Part shown: positions 26,786 to 36,010 of the stretch, piece by piece
Layout: each line of letters opens with the position of its first letter
Numbering within the stretch: position 1 is the stretch's first letter
Position numbers and translations under genes: made by a program
Origin: JAWSVE01 sp050633885
GTDB taxonomy: Bacteria; Pseudomonadota; Gammaproteobacteria; Pseudomonadales; Cellvibrionaceae
Direction: 5' to 3'
NCBI GenBank assembly: GCA_050633885.1
Contig: JBOEHK010000002.1
Coordinates: forward strand, 248,001-312,000
Length of the DNA: 64,000 nucleotides
Notes under the pieces: generated by a model
What the model saw: the letters and a program-made list of their open reading frames with translations, nothing else
The model's database searches: none
Told to the model about the DNA's origin: nothing

Positions 26786-26977
26786 GAGTTTTTAAACCCT
26801 GAGATGTGTGAGTGGTGTTTTTTAATCCGTGTTTCAGGCTGAAGATGCAGTTTTTTATAGAATTCCATCAAAGACGAATTCTAACTGATAATTTTGTGAA
26901 TAGAAAAATAAAATAATTGTTTTCTGTGGAAGAGGACAGAGGAGGCTTAATGAGATTTTAGGAGAGTGGTCAGTCAG

Positions 26978-27400
26978 CTATTGGTTATCGAGCTCTAGGG
27001 TTTCGTTCATCCATAGATAGGCTTCGGGGATAGAGAAAAATACTTTCAAGTGACCCTTAAATAAGAGTTTGTCGATGGCGGTTGCTTTGGCCGAACTGTC
27101 TCGGTGCACAACAATGGCGATTGCTTTTAATGTTTTAATTTTATTCAGGATGCCAAATACCTCAACAGGCATGATGGAATAATCTGCTTCCCGGTCAATG
27201 ATCATGCCGTAATCGTTTGGCATTGTGTCTTCGATTAGCTTGTTGACGAGTGATGATTGTTCTTTGTCTATATTAACCTCAGGTTTTGCGCGGACTAAAA
27301 CGACGGAATCGCTGATGAACGATATGGTCATGAGTTTGGTGTCAACAACTTTTGCTGCTTTTAGATCATCTTTGGCTTTTTGTGCTGGCATAGATCGCAA
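26978..27400 (-). CDS. hypothetical protein, possibly SpoIIAA/STAS-like fold
   Basis: A 140-residue cytoplasmic protein with alternating strands and helices: MTISFISDSVVLVRAKPEVNID, YGMIIDREADYSIMPVEVFGILNKIK, LKAIAIVVHRDSSAKATAIDKLLF, LKVFFSIPEAYLWM. This pattern resembles the SpoIIAA-like/STAS fold of uncharacterised bacterial proteins, where the ending on FxSxxEAxxWL is common. No catalytic motif is seen. It stands alone, between ettA and the divergent glyA. Confidence 0.6.
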   Translation of the reverse strand: MRSMPAQKAKDDLKAAKVVDTKLMTISFISDSVVLVRAKPEVNIDKEQSSLVNKLIEDTMPNDYGMIIDREADYSIMPVEVFGILNKIKTLKAIAIVVHRDSSAKATAIDKLLFKGHLKVFFSIPEAYLWMNETLELDNQ

Positions 27401-27679
27401 TTTCAGGGACTGTAGTTATTGATGAAGTTATTGATGACTTTTGACTGATTGGGCTTTTGCGAAGCCTAAATCTTGGTCAGATCTGTTTGTCTGTAAGGAT
27501 AGACGAGAGCTAAGGGTTTTGCAGGGTATTTTGGCGTTTATAAGGAATGGGGGTCCCCCAAGATGTTTAGAGACTATCGCTTTAGCTTCTAGTACAATTT
27601 GGCCTCCCAAATTTTCCTTACCCTTCTAACGTTACCGTCCATATAAACGTCGGTACAACAACCATTTTACGAGGCCCCA

Positions 27680-28957
27680 ATGTTTAACGACTCCCAAACA
27701 CTTGATGGTTTTGACCCTGATTTATGGCAAGCGATGCAGGAAGAAGATCGCCGCCAAGAAGAGCATATTGAGCTAATTGCGTCCGAAAACTACACCAGCC
27801 CTTTAGTTATGAAAGCCCAAGGCGGAAAACTGACTAATAAGTACGCCGAAGGTTATCCACATAAGCGCTATTACGGTGGCTGCGAGTATGTTGATAAGGT
27901 AGAAACGCTAGCAATAGAGCGGGCCAAGTCTTTATTTGGCGCTGATTACGCCAACGTACAACCTCATTCAGGCAGTCAGGCAAACTCGGCAGTTTATCAA
28001 GCCCTTGTGGCCCCGGGTGATACCGTTTTGGGGATGAGTTTGGATCATGGCGGTCATTTGACTCATGGCGCAAAAGTGAACTTTTCTGGCAAGATCTACA
28101 ACGCGATTCAGTATGGCTTAAATACTGATACCGGAGAGGTGGATTACGATGAAGTTGAGCGCCTAGCAAAAGAACATAAGCCTAAAATGATTGTGGCTGG
28201 CTTTTCGGCCTATTCTCAAATCATGGATTGGCAACGCTTTCGCGATATCGCTGATATGGTCGGTGCTTATCTTATGGTGGATATGGCTCATGTGGCTGGA
28301 TTGGTTGCTGCCGGTGTTTATCCTAACCCCATTTCTGTTGCGGATGTTGTGACGTCGACAACACACAAAACGCTTCGTGGGCCACGCGGCGGTATTATTC
28401 TAGCTCGGGCAAATGAGGCGATTGAGAAGAAATTAAACTCGGCGGTATTCCCCGGTGGTCAAGGTGGCCCATTGATGCATGTGATTGCCGCAAAAGCCGT
28501 GTGCTTCAAAGAGGCTGCTAGTGGTGAGTTCAAAACCTATCAAAAACAAGTGGTTGCGAATGCAAAAGCGATGGCAAAAACATTTATGGAACGCGGTATC
28601 AATATTGTCTCAGGCGGAACTGAAGACCATTTGATGTTAGTAGACTTAATTGGCAAAGAATATACCGGTAAAGACGCTGACGCGGCTCTTGGCAAAGCGA
28701 ATATTACGGTGAATAAAAATGCGGTTCCGAATGATCCAAGATCGCCTTTTGTCACCAGTGGTTTGCGTGTTGGAACGCCAGCAATTACAACCCGTGGATT
28801 TAAAGAAGAAGAAACTGTTCAGTTGACGAACTGGATGTGCGACATCTTGGAAGCATTAGAGTCGGGAGTTGATTCTAAAAAAGCAACTAACGTGATTAAT
28901 GATGTGAAGGCAAAAGCGTTAGATATTTGTAAGCGTTTTCCCGTTTACGCGTCTTAG
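27680..28957 (+). CDS. glyA: serine hydroxymethyltransferase
   Basis: PLP enzyme converting serine and tetrahydrofolate to glycine and 5,10-methylene-tetrahydrofolate, the main one-carbon source. The PLP lysine lies in STTHKTLRGPRGG, near residue 232. SENYTSPLVMKAQGGKLTNKYAEGYPHKRYYGGCEYVD is the conserved N-terminal block. At 425 residues the length is normal. It starts 279 bp from the divergent hypothetical gene. The leader has no glycine riboswitch that I can recognise. It heads a run of same-strand genes with nrdR and ribD. Confidence 0.98.
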   Translation: MFNDSQTLDGFDPDLWQAMQEEDRRQEEHIELIASENYTSPLVMKAQGGKLTNKYAEGYPHKRYYGGCEYVDKVETLAIERAKSLFGADYANVQPHSGSQANSAVYQALVAPGDTVLGMSLDHGGHLTHGAKVNFSGKIYNAIQYGLNTDTGEVDYDEVERLAKEHKPKMIVAGFSAYSQIMDWQRFRDIADMVGAYLMVDMAHVAGLVAAGVYPNPISVADVVTSTTHKTLRGPRGGIILARANEAIEKKLNSAVFPGGQGGPLMHVIAAKAVCFKEAASGEFKTYQKQVVANAKAMAKTFMERGINIVSGGTEDHLMLVDLIGKEYTGKDADAALGKANITVNKNAVPNDPRSPFVTSGLRVGTPAITTRGFKEEETVQLTNWMCDILEALESGVDSKKATNVINDVKAKALDICKRFPVYAS

Positions 28958-28970
28958 TGTTAAAAATAAA

Positions 28971-29019
28971 TGGGTTTGTGGTTGGGGCAATCTGTTTCAG
29001 CCATTAACCCAAATTTTTT
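28971..29019 (+). terminator. possible terminator after glyA
   Basis: TGGGTT (28971-28976) pairs with AACCCA (29006-29011), extended by GTGG/CCAT with one mismatch, around a 19-nt loop, and is followed by AATTTTTT. The loop is long, so it may be partial. It would separate glyA from nrdR. Confidence 0.4.
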
Positions 29020-29046
29020 AGAAACACGAATAAAAGTGAGTGAACT

Positions 29047-29532
29047 ATGCATTGTCCCTTTTGCAGCGCTGATGATACCAAAGTTATTGACTCTCGATTA
29101 GTGTCCGAAGGTGATCAGGTTCGTAGGCGTCGTGAGTGTTTGTCTTGCCGTGAACGTTTTACCACCTATGAAGTGGCTGAATTATTAATGCCGCGTGTCA
29201 TAAAAACAGATGGTACACGTGAGCCTTTTGATGATGCCAAGCTTCGTGCAGGCTTGCATCGCGCGTTAGAAAAAAGGCCCGTGAGTATGGAAGCTATTGA
29301 ATCGGCTATTAGCCAGATAAAACACAATCTCCAGACGACAGGTGAACGTGAATTACCTTCCCGTACCGTAGGTGAAATGGTGATGGAGCAATTACGTCAG
29401 CTTGATCAAGTTGCTTACGTTCGTTTCGCTTCCGTTTACAGAAGTTTTCAGGACGTAGAAGAATTTCGACAGGAAATTGATCGCTTATCCGAAAAAGATA
29501 TGAAGACAGCAGTAGAAAAAGAAAAGAATTAG
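29047..29532 (+). CDS. nrdR: NrdR, ATP-cone transcriptional repressor of ribonucleotide reductase
   Basis: A zinc-finger plus ATP-cone repressor that binds NrdR boxes of nrd operons in response to (d)ATP. The N-terminal zinc ribbon has CPFC and CLSC pairs (MHCPFCSADDTKVIDSR...RRRECLSCRERFTTYE). The ATP-cone starts at PRVIKTDGTREPFDDAKLRAGL. At 161 residues the length is normal. The position glyA-nrdR-ribD-ribE is the standard gammaproteobacterial order. Confidence 0.98.
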   Translation: MHCPFCSADDTKVIDSRLVSEGDQVRRRRECLSCRERFTTYEVAELLMPRVIKTDGTREPFDDAKLRAGLHRALEKRPVSMEAIESAISQIKHNLQTTGERELPSRTVGEMVMEQLRQLDQVAYVRFASVYRSFQDVEEFRQEIDRLSEKDMKTAVEKEKN

Positions 29533-29583
29533 ACACCGCGACGAGCAAAAAACATTCATTAAGTTAAAAGAGTTTTAAAAATA

Positions 29584-30723
29584 ATGAATAAAAATGACAT
29601 GCACTTTATGGCGCAAGCGATAAATTTGGCGAAGAAAGGGTTGTACTTAACCAATCCAAACCCTGCGGTAGGGTGTGTCATTGTTCGCGATCAAAAAATT
29701 CTTGCTAATGGATGGACGCAAAAAGCAGGTTTGGCACATGCAGAAGTTCATGCGATAAATAATGCAAAAGCGTGTAATGTAGACATTAGCGGTGCTATCG
29801 CTTACGTTTCTTTAGAGCCTTGTAGCTTTACTGGGAAGACGGGTCCTTGTACACAAGCGTTAATTGAAGCGGGTATTAAAAAAGTTTTTTATGGCATGGA
29901 AGATCCAAATCCAAAAGTTTCAGGTTTGGGGTTGGAGCAGTTAAAAAATGCAGGAGTCGAGGTGGCGGGCCCCGTTTGTGAAGAAGCCGCACGAAAAATA
30001 AATCCTGGCTTTAATAAAAGAATGACGTCTGGCCTTCCTTATATTCGTTTAAAAATGGCGATGAGTGTTGATGGGCGAACGGCAATGGCCAGCGGTGAAA
30101 GTAAATGGATTACGGGTCCTGCTGCAAGACGTGACGTACAACTTTTACGAGCAAAAAGTTGTGCTGTCATTACTGGTATTGAAACTGTGCTCAGAGATTA
30201 TGCAAGACTGTCTGTGAGAGAAGAAGAATTAGATTTGCCGAACGCAAAAGAAATAGTCAGTCGGCAACCCCTGCGAGTCGTACTTGATTCCGCTGCACGC
30301 CTAACAGAATCTGCGCCTATTTTTTTAGAGCCGGGAAAAGTTCTTTTGGTGAATGCGGTTGATCAAAAAGAAAATAGTTTGGTGAATCACTTTTCAGATT
30401 CGAATCTAGATGTCGGTCAGCTTACGTTACCTGATAAACATGGAAAAATTCATTTAAGGAAGTTATTAAAGCACTTGGCTGAGCAGGAGTGTAACGAAGT
30501 GCTGGTCGAAGCCGGTTCTACATTGGCTGGTGAGTTTATTCAGCAGGGCTTAGTCGATGAAATGATTATTTATATGGCGCCAAAACTATTAGGTAGTTCA
30601 GCATTACCTTTGTTTCAGTTGCCATTAGATACTATGGCTGCACAACTACCTTTAAGTATTCAAGATATCCGAGCTATTGGGGGTGATTGGAAAATTACTG
30701 CACATATTGATCGCGATGTTTAG
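29584..30723 (+). CDS. ribD: RibD, bifunctional riboflavin deaminase/reductase
   Basis: Catalyses the second and third steps of riboflavin synthesis: deamination of the pyrimidine from GTP cyclohydrolase II, then NADPH reduction of the ribose. The deaminase domain (1-145) has zinc ligands in HAEVHA and PCSFTGKTGPCTQAL. The reductase domain (150-370) has YIRLKMAMSVDGRTAM and EVLVEAGSTLAGEFI. At 379 residues the length is normal. It is followed closely by ribE, and its start ATG 29584 is 51 bp after the nrdR stop. Confidence 0.97.
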   Translation: MNKNDMHFMAQAINLAKKGLYLTNPNPAVGCVIVRDQKILANGWTQKAGLAHAEVHAINNAKACNVDISGAIAYVSLEPCSFTGKTGPCTQALIEAGIKKVFYGMEDPNPKVSGLGLEQLKNAGVEVAGPVCEEAARKINPGFNKRMTSGLPYIRLKMAMSVDGRTAMASGESKWITGPAARRDVQLLRAKSCAVITGIETVLRDYARLSVREEELDLPNAKEIVSRQPLRVVLDSAARLTESAPIFLEPGKVLLVNAVDQKENSLVNHFSDSNLDVGQLTLPDKHGKIHLRKLLKHLAEQECNEVLVEAGSTLAGEFIQQGLVDEMIIYMAPKLLGSSALPLFQLPLDTMAAQLPLSIQDIRAIGGDWKITAHIDRDV

Positions 30724-30766
30724 TGTGAGAAAACATTGATAACAACAGAAATGATGGGTGAGTGTT

Positions 30767-31426
30767 GTGTTTACAGGAATTATACAAGCGGTAGGAAAAG
30801 TCGCTGCTATCGAACCATGTAATGGTGATGTGCGTTTGCATGTTCTAACCAATGATTTGGATTTAAGCGATGTTGTTCTGGGTGATTCAATTGCAACAAA
30901 CGGCGTTTGTTTAACAGCGATCGAGTTACCTGGTGATGGTTTCTGGGCCGATGTGTCTAAAGAAACGCTAGATAATACTTCGATACCTCAATGGAAAATT
31001 GGTGATCGAGTTAATTTGGAAAAAGCGCTTACGCCGGCTTCTCGATTAGGTGGACATATTGTGAGTGGCCATGTTGACGGAGTCGGTTCCGTAAAAGCAC
31101 GAGAACCTGATGCTCGATCTGAGCGCTTTATATTAACTGCCCCTAAAGAGTTGGCAAAATATATTGCACATAAGGGATCAATCACAGTTGATGGGATTAG
31201 TTTAACCGTCAATAAAGTCTCTGGATGTGATTTTGAGTTGAACATCGTTCCGCATACTATTGAGCATACGGTAATGGGTGATTATCAAAAAGAAACTATA
31301 GTTAACTTAGAAGTGGATGTCATTGCGCGATACTTAGAACGATTGTTGCTTGGCGATAAAGCGGCAGATCCTAGTCAGGCAATCGACATGAGCTTTTTAG
31401 GTGAGCACGGATTTTTAAACAGATAA
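30767..31426 (+). CDS. ribE: RibE, riboflavin synthase alpha subunit
   Basis: Dismutates two 6,7-dimethyl-8-ribityllumazine molecules to riboflavin. Two lumazine-binding repeats are visible, the first starting FTGIIQAVGKV and the second near GHVDGVGSVKAREPD. GTG 30767 gives the conserved MFTGII start and is preceded by the ribosome site GGGTGAG (30757-30763). An upstream in-frame GTG at 30758 overlaps that site and is less likely. At 219 residues the length is normal. It lies in the rib cluster between ribD and ribBA. Confidence 0.96.
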   Translation: MFTGIIQAVGKVAAIEPCNGDVRLHVLTNDLDLSDVVLGDSIATNGVCLTAIELPGDGFWADVSKETLDNTSIPQWKIGDRVNLEKALTPASRLGGHIVSGHVDGVGSVKAREPDARSERFILTAPKELAKYIAHKGSITVDGISLTVNKVSGCDFELNIVPHTIEHTVMGDYQKETIVNLEVDVIARYLERLLLGDKAADPSQAIDMSFLGEHGFLNR

Positions 31427-31483
31427 CGACAAGCCCTATCGAATTGATCGATTAAACAAAATATAACTAGCCGATTCAGACTT

Positions 31484-32599
31484 ATGAAATTAAATAGCAT
31501 CGAAGAAATTATTGATGATATTCGTCAAGGTAAGATGGTTATCTTAATGGACGACGAAGATCGTGAAAATGAAGGTGATTTAATCATTGCTGCAGAGCAG
31601 GTTCGTCCTGAAGATGTTAATTTCATGGCGACTCATGCACGCGGATTAATTTGTCTGACTTTAACGGAAGATCGTTGTAAGCAGCTAGAGTTACCTTTGA
31701 TGGTGAGTGAAAACGGTGCTAGGCATTCTACCAATTTTACAGTTTCGATCGAAGCTGCTGAAGGTGTGACAACAGGTATCTCTGCAGCAGATAGAGCAAA
31801 AACAGTTCGAACGGCAATCTCTAGAGACGCGCGAGCTAAAGACATTGTTCAGCCTGGCCATATATTTCCAATTCTTTCGCAAGCGGGTGGCGTGTTAAGC
31901 CGAGCGGGTCATACAGAAGCTGGATGCGATTTGGCAAGACTGGCCGGATACGAACCTTCCGCCGTTATCGTCGAAATTATGAATGAGGATGGCACGATGG
32001 CGCGCCGTCCGGATTTAGAAAAGTTTGCTGAAAAACATAATATAAAAATCGGTACTATTTCCGATTTAATTCAATATCGTTCAGTGAAAGAAAAAACGGT
32101 TGAACGCATTAATGAAAGAGATATCACTACGGACTTTGGTGATTTTCAGTTGCTTACCTATCGAGATATTCCCCGAAAAGAACTTCATTACGCATTTGTT
32201 ACTGGGAGCGTCAATACGAATAAACCCGTGTTAGTTAGAGTGCATGTGTTAGATGCAGCAAAAGATATTTTGACGTTGCATAAACCTGAAGAACAGCATT
32301 ATAAATCTTGGAATTTTCACTCGGCATTAAAGCATGTTCAGTCAGAGGGTAGTGGCGTTGTTGTGCTTATTTGTCATAGCGATATTGCTTCGACTATTGA
32401 AGAAAGTGTTGATTGGATGTTGTCTGGAAAACAGGCAAGGCCAAGTCAGGATATGGTTTATCGTCAGGTAGGAACGGGTGCGCAAATTTTACAAGATTTG
32501 GGTGTGACAAAAATGCGTTTAATGTCAGCGCCGTTTAAATTTACAGGTATTTCAGGTTTTGATTTGGAAGTCGTTGAGCAGATCACAAATCCTAAATAA
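31484..32599 (+). CDS. ribBA: RibB (DHBP synthase) fused to degenerate GTP cyclohydrolase II domain
   Basis: The N-terminal half (1-200) is an intact 3,4-dihydroxy-2-butanone-4-phosphate synthase, with DDEDRENEGDL and GHTEAGCDLARLAG. The C-terminal half (205-371) has the GTP cyclohydrolase II fold but lacks its zinc cysteines. Where RibA has SECLTGD-x-SLRCDCG, this protein has VLDAAKDILTLHKPEEQHYKSWN. So only the RibB activity is expected. A separate, complete ribA lies at 36011. No FMN riboswitch is seen in the 57-bp upstream gap. Confidence 0.93.
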   Translation: MKLNSIEEIIDDIRQGKMVILMDDEDRENEGDLIIAAEQVRPEDVNFMATHARGLICLTLTEDRCKQLELPLMVSENGARHSTNFTVSIEAAEGVTTGISAADRAKTVRTAISRDARAKDIVQPGHIFPILSQAGGVLSRAGHTEAGCDLARLAGYEPSAVIVEIMNEDGTMARRPDLEKFAEKHNIKIGTISDLIQYRSVKEKTVERINERDITTDFGDFQLLTYRDIPRKELHYAFVTGSVNTNKPVLVRVHVLDAAKDILTLHKPEEQHYKSWNFHSALKHVQSEGSGVVVLICHSDIASTIEESVDWMLSGKQARPSQDMVYRQVGTGAQILQDLGVTKMRLMSAPFKFTGISGFDLEVVEQITNPK

Positions 32600-32667
32600 C
32601 GTGAATCAAAAGACTTCATTCGAATAGTGTTATAAAAAAAAGAGAAAATAGTAAAAGAGAGGCATTT

Positions 32668-33138
32668 ATGTCAACAGCTAAAACAATCGAAGGTGATTTT
32701 ACAACAGTCCAAGGAAAATACGCCTTACTTGTCGGGCGTTGGAATAGTTTTGTTGTTGAAAGCCTAAAGGTAGGCGCACTTGATACGTTAAAGCGTCATG
32801 GAATCGGTGATGATGATATTACGGTTGTCTATGTGCCGGGTGCATTTGAAATGCCATTGGCTGCAAAAAAAATGGTAGCTGAAAAAAAATATGATGCAGT
32901 GATTGCTTTAGGCGCAGTAATACGCGGTGGCACACCACATTTTGAATATGTCTCAGGTGAATGCACCAAAGGTTTATCCCAAGTTTCTTTAGATTCTGGA
33001 GTCCCGATTAGCTTTGGTGTGTTAACTGTCGATAATATTGAACAGGCTATCGAAAGATCAGGAACCAAAGCCGGTAATAAAGGCGTCGAAGCAACCAGTG
33101 CAGCACTTGAAATGGTGTCGTTATTAAAAAAACTGTAG
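32668..33138 (+). CDS. ribH: RibH, 6,7-dimethyl-8-ribityllumazine synthase
   Basis: Condenses the RibD product with the RibB product to make lumazine, the substrate of riboflavin synthase. It has conserved VGRWNSFVVESL, VPGAFEMPLAAKKM, GAVIRGGTPHFEYVSGECTKGL with the catalytic His, and VSLDSGVPISFGVLTVDN. At 156 residues the length is normal. GAGAGG precedes the ATG. It is followed by nusB, the usual partner. Confidence 0.98.
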   Translation: MSTAKTIEGDFTTVQGKYALLVGRWNSFVVESLKVGALDTLKRHGIGDDDITVVYVPGAFEMPLAAKKMVAEKKYDAVIALGAVIRGGTPHFEYVSGECTKGLSQVSLDSGVPISFGVLTVDNIEQAIERSGTKAGNKGVEATSAALEMVSLLKKL

Positions 33139-33225
33139 CGTAGTTTTCATTTTAACTTTAATACTTACAAAGCGTTATCAAGAAGTACGGCAGTAGACCG
33201 TAAAAGCATTGACAAAGAGAAGATT

Positions 33226-33654
33226 ATGACCAGTCCCGCCGCGCGCCGAAAAGCACGACATTATGCGATGCAAGCTATTTATCAATGGCAGTTAACGCAG
33301 TTGAGTACCGAAAAAATAGTCCGTCAGTTTCAAGACGAATATGATATGGCGCATGTTGATGTTCCTTATTTTCAAGAGCTAGTGGCTGCAATGCCAGAAA
33401 AAGCAGAAGAACTTGACGATATTTTTGAGCTATACCTTCAAGATGTCACGATTAAAGAACTTGATCCTATCAGTCATGCGTTATTACGGGTTGGCGTATA
33501 TGAATTAAAAGAGAGAATTGATGTCCCTTACAAAGTTGCGATTAGTGAAGCAGTCTCATTAGCGAAAAAGTTTGGTGCTTCTGAAAGCCATAAATTTATT
33601 AATGGTGTATTAGACAAAGTGTCAAAGCAGTTAAGGCCCGTTGAGCGTGGTTAA
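33226..33654 (+). CDS. nusB: transcription antitermination protein NusB
   Basis: Binds boxA RNA with NusE (S10) to promote antitermination in rRNA transcription. An all-helical protein starting RRKARHYAMQAIYQWQL and ending HKFINGVLDKVSKQLRP, both family landmarks. At 142 residues the length is normal. It follows ribH by 87 bp and precedes thiL, a conserved order. Confidence 0.97.
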   Translation: MTSPAARRKARHYAMQAIYQWQLTQLSTEKIVRQFQDEYDMAHVDVPYFQELVAAMPEKAEELDDIFELYLQDVTIKELDPISHALLRVGVYELKERIDVPYKVAISEAVSLAKKFGASESHKFINGVLDKVSKQLRPVERG

Positions 33655-33726
33655 AAAGGTTTATTGGCCTTCTAGTGAGAGCTTTTTAATTGAATTTTTA
33701 AAGATGAAAACTACAAAGAAACAAAT

Positions 33727-33770
33727 ATTATAGTAAAAAAAATTATAGTAAAAAATGTTACAGCAGAAAG
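33727..33770. repeat. short AT-rich tandem repeat between nusB and thiL
   Basis: ATTATAGTAAAAAAA (33727-33741) is repeated as ATTATAGTAAAAAATG (33742-33757), followed by a diverged TTACAGCAGAAAG. The period is 15-16 bp. Function is unknown; it lies in the leader of thiL. Confidence 0.5.
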
Positions 33771-33800
33771 AATGACAGCAATAAGAAGCATTGAGAACAT

Positions 33801-34778
33801 ATGTCGCTAAGCGAGTTTGATTTAATCGAAAAATATTTCCAGAAGGAATTGGGTGGCAGAGGCGTAGCCTTGGGCGTTGGCGATGATTGTGCTTTGCTAA
33901 ACCCGCCAGAAGGGAAAGCACTGGCGGTATCGTGCGATACATTGGTAGGAGGCAATCATTTTCCTAAAAATGCAGATCCTGAATTAATTGCTGAGCGAGC
34001 AATGCGAGTTAACCTCAGCGATTTGGCGGCTATGGGTGCTGAGCCTTTATGGTTTACCTTGGCGTTATCGTTGCCTTCTGCGGACAGTTATTGGCTTGAT
34101 GGTTTTAGCCGAGGATTATTTAAAGCGGCGAATAAATATAATTGTTCTTTGGTAGGAGGCGACACAACAAGAGGGCCATTAAGTATTACGATACAAGTCA
34201 TGGGTGCAGTCGACTTAGATAGTTCATTAAGAAGGGATGGCGCTAGAGTGGGTGATATGGTTTATGTCACCGGTGAGTTGGGTGATGCCGCAGCGGCTGT
34301 TGCCGTGATTAAAAAAACACTGGACGTTGGCAAATCTGCATTTAGTTTTTTTATGTCTCGTTATTATCGCCCAACGCCAAAAATTGCAGAAGGGCGTTTG
34401 TTAAGTAGTATTGCATCCGCTGCGATCGATATATCCGATGGACTCGTGGCTGATCTTGGACATATTTGCAAAGCAAGCGGTGTTGGGGCGGTGATTGATT
34501 TAGACAGAATACCTGTTTCTGAGCCATTGAAAAAATTAGCGAGCAAAGAGCAAATTGTGAAGTGGACTTTATCGGGAGGTGATGATTATCAATTGTGTTT
34601 CACCGTACCGGCAGAGCAAACAGCTATGATTGAGCAAATGATCGATAGTAAAAAACTAGAAGCCGTAGCGATCGGGGAAATAACGCGAGGCAGTAAAGTA
34701 ATTAGCATGAGTAAAGGTAAAGAAATTTCTCTTAAGCAAACGGGATACCAGCATTTTGAATCAAAGACAGACGCCTAG
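33801..34778 (+). CDS. thiL: ThiL, thiamine-monophosphate kinase
   Basis: Phosphorylates thiamine phosphate to the active cofactor thiamine diphosphate. The AIRS-like fold shows GVALGVGDDCALL, SCDTLVGGNHF, RVNLSDLAAMGAEPLW, VGGDTTRGPLSI and IDISDGLVADLGH, all expected ATP and metal sites. At 325 residues the length is normal. Its last 23 bp overlap the start of pgpA, as often seen. Confidence 0.97.
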   Translation: MSLSEFDLIEKYFQKELGGRGVALGVGDDCALLNPPEGKALAVSCDTLVGGNHFPKNADPELIAERAMRVNLSDLAAMGAEPLWFTLALSLPSADSYWLDGFSRGLFKAANKYNCSLVGGDTTRGPLSITIQVMGAVDLDSSLRRDGARVGDMVYVTGELGDAAAAVAVIKKTLDVGKSAFSFFMSRYYRPTPKIAEGRLLSSIASAAIDISDGLVADLGHICKASGVGAVIDLDRIPVSEPLKKLASKEQIVKWTLSGGDDYQLCFTVPAEQTAMIEQMIDSKKLEAVAIGEITRGSKVISMSKGKEISLKQTGYQHFESKTDA

Positions 34779-35277
34779 CTTTTTATATTTATTGTGCCAT
34801 CCCATTGAATTGTTGGCGTTTGGTTTTGGTTCTGGGTTGTCACCAAAGGCACCGGGAACCGTAGGGACGTTGATCGCGATACCTTTTTATATTGGCCTTG
34901 CTCATTTGTCTTTGCCTGTTTATGCGTTAGTGCTTGTTGTTACTTTTATCGTTGGAATTTATTTGTGTGACGTCGCTGCTAAAGCACAGCAGTGTCATGA
35001 TCATCCCGGTATTGTGTGGGATGAATTTGTTGGTTATTGGATAACAATGTTTGCAGCACCTTTAGGCTGGTGGTGGATTATTATGGGTTTTGTTCTTTTT
35101 CGTATTTTTGATATTTGGAAACCCTGGCCTATTTCATGGTGTGATAAAAAAGTTCATGGGGGTTTTGGCATCATGATAGATGATGTCATTGCCGGCATTT
35201 TTGCGGCGATTGTTTTACAGCTCATAACATTTTTAGCACAGAATAATTATCTATCTCTTGTCGGTATTCATTTATAA
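34756..35277 (+). CDS. pgpA: PgpA, phosphatidylglycerophosphatase A
   Basis: Inner-membrane phosphatase that makes phosphatidylglycerol from its phosphate. Hallmarks are GFGSGLSPKAPGTVGTLIAIPF, DHPGIVWDEFVGYWI and RIFDIWKPWPISWCDKKVHGGFGIMIDDVIAG, with three to four hydrophobic helices. The TTG at 34756 gives 173 residues and a 23-bp overlap with thiL. No in-frame ATG exists before the conserved GFGSG block, so a TTG start is the best choice. Confidence 0.93.
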   Translation: MNQRQTPSFLYLLCHPIELLAFGFGSGLSPKAPGTVGTLIAIPFYIGLAHLSLPVYALVLVVTFIVGIYLCDVAAKAQQCHDHPGIVWDEFVGYWITMFAAPLGWWWIIMGFVLFRIFDIWKPWPISWCDKKVHGGFGIMIDDVIAGIFAAIVLQLITFLAQNNYLSLVGIHL

Positions 35278-35302
35278 GGTGTAAGGAATAGGAGAAGGGC
35301 CA

Positions 35303-35944
35303 ATGAATAAAAAATCATTTTTATTCGTATTGTTTTTTTATGTTTTTTCCATTGACGCATTCTCAATGGAAATTGTTGTGCAGGCGCTCTATAAAGGCGG
35401 TGCTGTCCTCATGATTGATGGCAAGCAGCATACTGTGAAAGTGGGTAAGCGTAGCGCAGAAGGCGTTTTGCTGGTTTCCTCTACCAGTAAATCAGCCGTG
35501 CTGGATATAGATGGCGATAGACAAACGGTTGGCGTATCTAAAGCAATATCGACAAATTTTTCGAAAGCCAAAAAAACTGAAGTACGTTTGGCCTCTGGTC
35601 CTGGCGGCCATTATTTTACGCCAGGACGTATTAACGGATTTGCTGTCGATTTTCTCGTTGACACGGGAGCAACATCAGTAGCTATGAATTTACCCACAGC
35701 AAAACGAATTGGTTTAAATTATCGAGCCGGAAAACCAATTACCATGTCTACAGCGAATGGAAATGTAACTGCGTATCGCGTCATGTTGAAGAGTGTGAGG
35801 GTGGGAGCTGTTGAAGTTAAAAATGTTGAAGCAACTATTACGATGGGAGATTTCCCAGAAGAAATTTTATTGGGGAATGCTTATTTAAGCCGAGTTGAAA
35901 TGCGACGAGATAACGGTGTTTTGGTTTTAGAATCTCGTTATTAA
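35303..35944 (+). CDS. exported retropepsin-like aspartyl protease (clan AA family)
   Basis: A 213-residue protein with a signal peptide ending near FS (residue 21) and a retroviral-type aspartyl protease domain at 100-213. The active site is FLVDTGATSVAMN, followed by LGNAYLSRVEMRRDNGVLVL. One domain is present, so it must dimerise to form the site. It matches the bacterial TIGR02281-type family, whose substrates are unknown. It lies between pgpA and ribA on the same strand. Confidence 0.87.
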   Translation: MNKKSFLFVLFFYVFSIDAFSMEIVVQALYKGGAVLMIDGKQHTVKVGKRSAEGVLLVSSTSKSAVLDIDGDRQTVGVSKAISTNFSKAKKTEVRLASGPGGHYFTPGRINGFAVDFLVDTGATSVAMNLPTAKRIGLNYRAGKPITMSTANGNVTAYRVMLKSVRVGAVEVKNVEATITMGDFPEEILLGNAYLSRVEMRRDNGVLVLESRY

Positions 35945-36010
35945 ATAGTAGACAAAAGAATAGTTTTTCAAAGTCGTCAATGTGTAAGTTTAAAAGTTGA
36001 GTAAAATATT

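Noticed and set aside
27401..27679. Glycine riboswitch upstream of glyA
   Set aside because: No tandem aptamer-like pairings or conserved core could be recognised; only a short GGGGG/CCCCC pairing exists.
31427..31483. FMN riboswitch before ribBA
   Set aside because: The gap is only 57 bp and lacks the conserved RFN elements. None is seen before ribD, ribE or ribA either.
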